From Salvator merianae (taxonomy: Eukaryota > Chordata > Lepidosauria > Squamata > Teiidae), in NCBI GenBank assembly GCA_003586115.2, contig QVOM02000021.1:6328119-6392118 (forward strand): a stretch of DNA of 64,000 bases, given 5' to 3'. The notes beneath the pieces are model-generated. The model did no database searches. It worked only from the letters and a program-made list of their open reading frames with translations, and was not told the origin of the DNA. The translations under genes and the position numbers were made by a program. This document shows positions 56,612 through 64,000 of the stretch, in pieces; the stretch's first letter is position 1; each line of letters starts with the position of its first letter.

Positions 56612-57130
56612 GGCCGTTTCTGCACCTACCTACTGGAATCAGTGGGTTAGAAACAGCCAGGCCCGCTGATTCCGACTACAGAATGGCATGGGAAGAATCA
56701 GTGCAGTCTGCATGACAGCGCCGGTCAAGACCAACCCATGTCATGACCTTGAAGCTCATGTCAGCTTCACAGCTGGACTCCCATGCCTCTGAGAGCTAGG
56801 AGCAAATGTTCCTAGCCTCGGGGCCTTTGGGGGATGCTTTTCAGTGGCACACTATGGTACGTCATTGAAATGCATTCCCTGCTAGTCCCAAACACGAAAG
56901 GCGTATCCACGCCTCCTGCATTCTAGATGCGTGGGTACCTGATTAAACAAGTCTACCAGTAATCCTGATCAAGGCCTCCCTGATCAGGTTCAGGCTCTGT
57001 CTAAAACAGACAGAGCAGAGCAGTGGGGGGCAGGGTCCCCATAGATCTGCATTAACATGTGGATCTATCTGGACCAGAACTTTAGTACGTGGGCCTTTAA
57101 TCTGGATTAAGGGCCCATACAGAAAAGGCC
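56612..57130. mobile_element. PIF/Harbinger-like MITE, third type
   Basis: Left end GGCCGTTTCTGCACC; the right end reads GGCCTTTTCTGTATGGGCCC on the other strand. TTA flanks both sides (56609-56611, 57131-57133). 519 bp, no transposase. Its ends resemble those of the hairpin at 21134-21280. Confidence 0.75.
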
Positions 57131-57336
57131 TTAACGTGTAATAGAGTTAGGCAAAGAGAATGTACAGCTTATATATAGATTGTTAGAAAAACTTTAATAA
57201 TAAGAGAATATTATTAACAAGAATAGCTATTTATGGTTTAATCATTTAACAAGACTCTGTAGCGGTGGTCTTTTAAAACATTTGTCTGTCGTTAGCAGAT
57301 CAAAGTGACCCTCAAAAAGGGCTTTGTTGTTTACAG

Positions 57337-57543
57337 CAGGGATCCCCAACCACTGGTCCACGGACCAGGACCGGGCCATTGGGGTTTTTTTGCCGGTCCA
57401 CGGCGCCGCTGCAGACCAGCACTAAACACCCCATATGACCAAAGCCCCACCCCTGCCCCACCCCCATCCCGCCCTGCTGGGCCATGAAAAAATAGTCTTG
57501 CTTGAAGGTGGTCCCTGGTGCAAAAAAAGGTTGGGGACCACTG
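57337..57543. mobile_element. hAT-like MITE
   Basis: Ends CAGGGATCCCCAACCACTGG and GGTTGGGGACCACTG; inside, the paired words GGTCCACGGACCAGG and CCGGTCCACGGCG. The flanks GTTTACAG (57329-57336) and GTTTAGAG (57544-57551) match at 7 of 8 bases. A widespread vertebrate hAT type. Confidence 0.85.
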
Positions 57544-57589
57544 GTTTAGAGGTCTTAGGGAAGGCCCAGCAGGCCTAAGATCACATCAG

Positions 57590-57960
57590 GCCACAGGTGG
57601 GTGTGCCTCTGCTCCGCCACTGGGCAGGGAGTCCCTCCACCAGAGGGCGCTGCCCTTGCAGCTTGTGAGGAGTTTGATGTCTCCGTTGCTGTTGCTGAGC
57701 TTGTGGTTCTCCAACCAGCCTACAGGCAAATGCCGTGCGTTCCAGTGCGGTGAGGCCTGGCCCAGTGTGCAAGAAGCAGCTTCAGAGCAACATCTTGGGC
57801 ACTGAACAGTATATGCCGTGGGAGTGGATAGAAGTCCCTTCATGCCCCTTCAAGCCCTTTCAGCACAGAGAGCTTTGGAGACAGGAAGTCTTAAATACCC
57901 CCACAATGCGTTTTGAACGCCGTGGGGCTAAAAAGTCTGTGTTTTGTGCATGGTGGGAGA
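57590..57960 (+). repeat. unnamed repeat
   Basis: Contains TTGCTGTTGCTGAGCTTGTG, CTCCAACCAGCCTACAGGCA and ACTGAACAGTATATGCCGTG. Similar words occur on the minus strand at 62100-62480, so a family is likely, but the ends cannot be fixed. Confidence 0.4.
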
Positions 57961-58358
57961 TGAATGCTTCACATAATGACAGGCGGCACCATTCCTGTTA
58001 CACTCATGAAGCAGCTAAAAAAAAGATTGGCTAAAAGAGAGAAACAATAACAGAGGAAAACGCTGCCCTTGATATTATACTGTCCACCTGGATAGTTACA
58101 AAATTTGGAGAAGAAAATACAAGATAAATATGCTTCCTTTCAGGAAAAGGCCAGGAACTTAATTCCTCGCTGACCTCCGAGAAGAAAATTCAAGGTCTGA
58201 GTAGCCCTTCGCCTGCAAAAAGAGATACATTGTCACCTCCTTAAGTTAGTCACTTAAACTGAACTTAAATTGAGCATTCTTATTATTTATTGGTACTTAC
58301 TAAAACTATGGGACTCAACAGAGGAGCGCCCCAAAAGCTTGATTCAGCAAGACCGAAA

Positions 58359-58399
58359 GGAGAGAGAGAGACAGAGACAGAGAGAAACAGAGAGAGAGG
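58359..58399 (+). repeat. GA-rich microsatellite
   Basis: Run of GAGA and CAGA words, slightly interrupted. Confidence 0.9.
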
Positions 58400-58882
58400 C
58401 TGCATCCAAATGTTGCTTATCTATTCTGGAGTAGATATCCAAATGTAGAGGAATAAATAAGCTACATCCGCATGCAGTTTAAATGTAAACTTGTGAAATG
58501 AAGTCTTTGGTAACAGAGTCAATATTTAGCTGTGGAAAGATCTGAGATGAACCCATAGCAGAGGAAGGTAAACAACTGGTAGAAACAGACAACCAAGAAG
58601 GCTCGTTGCTAGACTCATACCAAGCAGGGAAGGGGCTTATGAGAATAACATGGAACTGGCGGCAGAAGTAATCCTAGCAGAAAGTCAATCTCAAGTGAGA
58701 TTCTTTTCTTCCTGATTGCTGTCCTTCGAAGATAAAACCCAAAGAATGGGTAATGCAGAGAATAACAAAGAGAACAGCAAACCTTTTATAAAGTTAGATC
58801 GTTTGGGACCCAAACAGAACAGTTACCCAGATTAAAAGATTTGGAAACTTATTAAAGTTTCAACTTGAGTAGAATATCAGAG

Positions 58883-59053
58883 GGAATGGCTGTAGCTCTG
58901 TGGCAGAGCAAACTACCTGGAAACCAGAGAGTTGCCGGTTCAATTCCCAGCCTCTCCCCAGAAGTAGGCAATGGCAAACCACTTCTGCATCTCTGGCAAG
59001 AAAACTCCAGTCAACCAGAAGTTGGTGATGACTCAGTGCTGCCCAACAAGAAA
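58883..59053 (+). mobile_element. tRNA-derived SINE with exact target duplication
   Basis: Head AATGGCTGTAGCTCTGTGGC (A box) and CCGGTTCAATTCCC (B box), then GTAGGCAATGGCAAACCACT and an end ACTCAGTGCTGCCCAACAAG. AATATCAGAG is repeated exactly on both sides (58873-58882, 59054-59063). The best-kept copy of this family here. Confidence 0.92.
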
Positions 59054-59243
59054 AATATCAGAGAATTTAAAAACCCAGCAAGAAAGTATAGATACTTTGA
59101 CATTAATTAAAGCATATTTGGAGGAGAGTAAGAATCTTCTAAGCATCCTTACATTCTTGGGCAGAAAACTGCTTACAGAGAGAGAAAAGTCATTAACACT
59201 TACTTATTGAAAATGAAAGAAAGGAAAAAAAAAATACAGGAAA

Positions 59244-59400
59244 TGGGGCCCAGTCACACCTAAGTTTTAATCCAGCTTTAGTCCACTTTTGGACTGAAAG
59301 AACACATCAGCGAAGTGATTAATCATTTTCATACTACATTATCTAACCCAAAGGTGGATTTTCTGAGTTAGATAATGCTGAAAGAAAACATCTTATTATC
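59244..59400. mobile_element. PIF/Harbinger-like MITE, right end missing
   Basis: GGGGCCCAGTCACACCTAAG at the left, then the same interior as 2409-3299 without its nested insert, up to GAAAACATCTTATTA. The right inverted end is absent. Confidence 0.7.
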
Positions 59401-59569
59401 AATTTACAGGCTGTCTTCAGTTCCTGCTGGCCCAACATGATTTTCCCTTTCTGTAGTTTTTCTGGACTAAATTGCTGAAATCTGGACTACTTTACATTCA
59501 GATTTAACAAGTTCTCAGCCCGTTCCAGATGGCTAGCCCATTTTACTTTGTGATGTGAAAACATGCAAG

Positions 59570-60855
59570 GAGGCTATTTGGGAGGGACCATACTTTTGGG
59601 GGGCAAGCAGAGGGAGGGCTCCCCATTTCCTGCCATCCAATGATGAATTTTGTTGTGTGTGTCGTACTCGGGAGGGGGGCACCGTGGCCAGCAGGGGTGG
59701 GTGGGTGGTTGGCGGGGACCACAGTACTTCCTCCTCTTTTATTCCCCTGTTCACCACTGCCAGGAGAAAAGAAAGCCATCCTCCATTTCCCTTTGCCAAT
59801 CTGTGGTTCCTTCTCTGCCTTTATCCCCATTCAGCACTGCCAGGAAAAAATTGAAGGCTTCCTCCACTTCCATCTGCTAATTAAACCAAGAAGTAGAGCT
59901 CTTCCAGGTTTATGGACTTTTGTGCAAAACCACCATAAGCACTACAGCTAGCTTCAGGCAATGACACAGTTTGCTACAGGTTGCATGCTAGGGAGGGAGG
60001 GTACCGACACCAATTGGCCAGTTGGAGAAAATAGTGGGCTGGGGTGGACAAGGCAGTTCCAAAATGCATTATTTGCTCCTGGTTGCTCCCCCTCTTTCCG
60101 CAGTCTGGGGATCCTTTCCCTCACTTTTGTACAAAACCGTGACAGCACAACAGCAATATTAAGGCAAGGCAAGGTTAAACACAGCTCCTGATTTTGAGCA
60201 CTTTCAGGGGATGGGCATGTTGGATATCTCCACCATGCCACAATGAGAGTGTTTTAATTCAAAACATTGCACCTGTTTGGGGGTGCAGCCCTCTTGCCCC
60301 AACAAATAACCCACTTACTATCAATTTTGCCATTGGCACCACACATAGGCACCACCACATAGTAGGACACATGCTGCTATAGATGACTCAGGGGGAGGTG
60401 AGGCAGAGTCCATTTGCTGGCCACTAACTTCATTTTCATGATAATGGAGCCCTCCATACATTTCCCCCTCTTCACAGACCTCTCCCTGCTTTTACGCTAC
60501 TCTGAAATTGCACAATTACACAAAAGTGCAATTGCAAAGGAACAGAAATCACAATCTGTCCTTTGAGAAGCTTTATTGTGGTAGATGTGGCATCAAAGTT
60601 CTGCTTGGGTGGATACAGGCTGGGGGGAGAGAAGGAGTAAACGGCACATGAGCAGTAATGTCACCAACGGGATCTATGTTCTGATGTGGCAGCAGGGAAA
60701 TACAGAGGGTGGAGCTTGACTTGCCCACTCCTGTGAAATCAGGATTTGAATGTTGGGACTGTGGCCAATCACTGACTACACAAGGAGGGGAATTTGGTGA
60801 GGGGTGGAGACAGAAAAGGTATGGTTCCCCCATGCGAAGCATGGGAAACATCACT
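59570..60855 (-). mobile_element. unnamed 1.3-kb repeat (copy 2, inverted)
   Basis: Its complement matches 43130-44060 in the same order: the CTCCTTGTGTAGTCAGTGAT block with CCCAACATTCAAATCC, GCAGGGAGAGGTCTGTGAAG, and CATTGGATGGCAGGAAATGG with GAGCCCTCCCTCTGC. The end repeats seen in copy 1 are not clear here, so it is probably truncated at both sides. Confidence 0.6.
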
Positions 60856-61368
60856 GTGCCTGTTTGCACTTAGAACAGTATAACATTCTAATTAGCAGGG
60901 TTCGGGCTGGCCAGGATCACGTACGGTGAAGAGTATTCGCACTTGTCAGCAATGGAACAGTTTGTGAGCTGATCAGCCGGGGGACCAGTGCAAATGCATT
61001 AGTTAGGTAGTTGGGTCCAAACCTAGAGGAGGTGGGTGTGGATTTGGATCCGAAATGGCTGCCAGGGTCCAGACCCCAAAGTCTGAACCTAGGTCTGAAC
61101 TGTCTGACAGTGCCTACACTGCCACACAGTCCCTACCCTGCCACCATTCCACATCAGGAAGTGGTGCAAACACACCTTTCCTGATCTGCACCTGGTCACG
61201 CAAGTCAACTTCCAGATTACAATTTTCTTGACCAGCACTAATCAGCTTCAGGTGAGCAACAGGTGGGCTTCGGGAAGGTTTCAAGTCAGCTGGGGCTGTT
61301 TGCAGATGCAAACACTCCGTATTAGCAACCATCCTGGAGTGTTCCATTTTCTAAGTGCGAACAGGCCC
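60856..61368. mobile_element. unnamed repeat with GCCTGTTTGCAC ends
   Basis: Left GCCTGTTTGCACTTAGAACA and right TTCTAAGTGCGAACAGGC are inverted matches. The right end resembles those of 35563-35915 and 48917-49236. No clear target duplication. Confidence 0.6.
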
Positions 61369-62099
61369 AGTGTGAGAATGAGCAAGTCTGAACTGAGTCC
61401 GTGTTAAAATGCAAATGAGGGAATGATCAGAACATGAACTCAGTCCTCGTACTCTTCCCATATGGATTAAATTTACAGTGTCGAACCATACCCCAAGAGT
61501 AATTTAATTCTGTACAATAAGTTCAGAAGAAATGATCAGTTGTGTGGTACAGTATCATATAATAAATAAAGAAAAATGTGACAACAGATAAAAAAACTAA
61601 AAGCAAACAATTTTCAGACCTTCTGCCCTGAGGATCAGTGCTCAGTTCCATGCCTGTAAAACCTAACTTTTAGATCTAAACAAATATTGCCCTTGAGAAC
61701 ATCTGAGATACATGTCCAGGACAGTTCTTGTAACAGATGGCAGAGGTAGCACATTTGTGACATGCTTCTGACCCTCTTGTAGGCATCTGATTGGTCAGAG
61801 CCTGTTGCCCATTGCTCAAATCCTGTAGGGAACTTTGTTGTTGAACAGCAATGACCAAGAAACAACTTCAGGACCTCCCAAAGGCATCTGCATAGTGAAG
61901 AGTGCTGGACCAGGCACCCTTGACCCAACCGTGATCTTTCTGTGCTGGTGAAAGCAGAGATGTCACGAAGTACCCAGAAAATGCTTGAGGCTGGTATCTT
62001 TGATGAAATATTATCAGGTCTTACTTTGGGTTTGATTCGATAGCAAGCAGGAGTCACTGATACTTTGCAATAGCTGAAAAATGGAAAACCTACAGTGGA

Positions 62100-62480
62100 T
62101 AGGATGCTTTACAAGGGCTGCTCAAACTGCATTGCAAGGGCATTGAAGTCTGCCTGTGCCCACAGCACCCCATGGCAAAGACACACAAGGATGCATGGAG
62201 GGACTTCAATGTCCCTCCAGAGCTCAAAATGTTCAGTGCATGAAAAACTGCCCTGAAACTGCTTCTCATGCATTGAGCCGGGCCCTGGCTGTGGCAAACT
62301 GTGCCTCGTTTGCCCGTGAGCCAGTTGGAGAGACCCAGCCTGGGCAATGGCTGTGGAGCCGTCAAACTCCCTGCCAAGGCCACGAGGGTAGCCTGCTCCA
62401 GCAGAGAAGCCTCCCCATTGCTGTTCTCACTGGTGCGGTGGAGACATGCCGGAGAGAGGGAAATACAAATTTCAAATTGC
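62100..62480 (-). repeat. unnamed repeat
   Basis: Minus-strand words GTGTGTCTTTGCCATGGGGT, GCTGTGGGCACAGGCAG and CCAACTGGCTCACGGGC resemble parts of 57590-57960 and 36530-36770. Its open frames on both strands have no family motif. Confidence 0.4.
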
Positions 62481-64000
62481 TGCTTAATCATAAACTTTTC
62501 TCAACTGTCTTGGGCAAGTTCCTGCCACTCCAGACCAATTGTGATGAGAGTCTAGATTAATAGTAAAGCACTTCATGTACTGGGAGTGGTCCTGGCTCAG
62601 CGAAAGACAGAACATTCAGATATCTAATGAGGCTAAATTGTTCTTTTATCCTAAAAGCATTATTGTTCCAAATCACAGCAAATCCCTCTGTATCCATTAC
62701 GTGCAGCGTAATGTGCTTCTCAGAGCTATCTAGCTCTGTTTTAGGAGAAAAATCAAGTCAGCTAGCACACAATATAGTTATTTTCTCTCATTAGTACAGT
62801 CAATAGTGTTCATCATTACTCTCATGAATGTGAAAAACAAGCAGAGCTTCTTGCTCTGAAGGTCAGACAAACCAATCTTTCTCTTTGTAGATTGGGTTGG
62901 GGTTCTGGCAGTACAGTTAATGTCGAGTTGGATGAGAACAGGAAGAGAGGGCTTTGTTTTCGTGAAGTTTCTTTTAATGCAACTCCCTGCAGCTTGTCTT
63001 GAAAATCTGCAAAGAGACCGCAAAGTGTACCCCTTGACCTGAAATGGATCGCTTTGTGAAGGTGGTGTTTTCTCGACTCAGTACACTCTGCACCTTGTTC
63101 AACACAGGATTTGCCCGCAGTTAGTAGTATATGTCATTCTGGTTTCCATAAGGCAAGAGGGAGGTGTTGCTAGTTTTTTTCTTTTTTAATGTAATATCTC
63201 CTTGAATTAATATTGACTGACATCAAAGTTGTATCAGATCGCTTCCAGTTATGCAGCTGTACTTTTCCTACCTATTTAGATCTGTGAGAAATCCATATGT
63301 GTATCTTGGTCTATAGCTGACAGAACTATGCTGGTGCTGCACTGCATCTGGAGGTTCAACATTTGGATCTACACTGCCTTTTTCCTTGGTATGTGCTTCA
63401 ATTCAGAATTATTGTCCAATCTGTTCTGTAGGCTCAATTTTCACATGGGATTTACTAGAATGTGCATCCTTAACCATTTTGGGTTTAACGGTGCTCTGTC
63501 TTTTAGTCACGTTTTCAATGTTTTGCATTTCTGTAAGTCACCCTTCAAGGCTCTGCAGGAAGTGGACCTTCGCACAATGTCCACACGCTAGGCCTTCTGG
63601 GAGGACTTGTAGTCTTCTAGAATGCTTAGTAGGACACGGGGAAATGGATACCAGCTATGGTCTCTCCAAGACCACATGGCCAGTGACAGCAGAGCAGTGC
63701 AGACCTGCTGGGACCAGGTATGACCCCACAGACATGAGGCTGATATTGCACTGCACAATCCAAGGACGTGCCAGGAGTGATCTAGAGGAAAGCAAATGGT
63801 GCAGCACAATCCAGGGAGGCTGTGGATATGATCTGAGACAAGGAGGGATGGCAAAGTGTGATCTGGGGAAGTGGCAAGCACAACAGGGGAAGAGGCCAGA
63901 GGGCTATATGGGGATGGTTCATGAACCATTTAACAATAATTTGCCTGACTGGAGATTCAGGTTTGGCAGGAAATGAGCCACCATTTTCAGTTTGTGCCCA
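62481..64000. other. end of window, nothing recognised
   Basis: No exon, repeat end or RNA gene could be supported. The 196-codon frame at 63386-63976 lacks any motif and starts from a non-ATG-like context; I treat it as chance. Confidence 0.45.

Noticed and set aside
63386..63976. 196-codon open frame at the window end
   Set aside because: No known motif, mixed hydrophobic and polar text without pattern, overlapping frames on both strands.
47627..64000. F2RL1 (PAR2) downstream of F2R
   Set aside because: No seven-helix exon with PAR motifs is present; it is probably beyond the window.

Overview
This is nuclear DNA of a vertebrate, most likely a squamate reptile (lizard or gecko grade). It has large introns with GT-AG exons, and repeats typical of lepidosaurs: CR1 and L2-type LINEs, L1-like elements, tRNA-derived SINEs, a MIR-like CORE-SINE, and many hAT-like and PIF/Harbinger-like MITEs. 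The species cannot be named from the sequence. There is no bacterial, plasmid or CRISPR content, and no endogenous virus was recognised.

Two protein genes lie head to tail on the + strand, in the order known from human 5q13. (1) The last 12 coding exons of IQGAP2 (1697-24129) encode about 553 residues: most of the RasGAP-related domain and the whole RasGAP C-terminal domain, with a stop at 24127-24129 and poly(A) signals near 24830. All 12 junctions keep phase. (2) F2R (PAR1, the thrombin receptor) has two coding exons. Exon 1 (30895-30979, signal peptide) lies in a CpG-rich promoter. Exon 2 (46428-47626) carries the thrombin site, tethered ligand and seven-helix body. Together they give 427 residues, close to the 425 of human PAR1. 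The thrombin site reads LVPR/GFPFVP, so the tethered ligand starts with Gly and not Ser.

Layout: 1-24129 IQGAP2 exons and introns; 24130-24845 its 3' UTR; 24846-30580 intergenic repeats; 30590-31110 F2R CpG island and exon 1; 30980-46427 the F2R intron (15.4 kb), rich in transposons; 46428-47626 F2R exon 2; 47627-64000 F2R 3' region and repeat-rich DNA with no recognisable gene (F2RL1, expected further on, is not seen).

The introns hold the most unusual DNA. A 201-bp hAT-like hairpin with an 8-bp target duplication sits 51 bp from a second hairpin element. One TTA-flanked MITE is nested inside another TTA-flanked MITE. Two 1.6-kb L1-like elements with intact target duplications each carry a conserved coiled-coil-like reading frame of about 168 codons. 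A 1.3-kb uncharacterised repeat is present in two inverted copies 16 kb apart. Coordinates of LINE and SINE fragments are approximate unless a target duplication is given.
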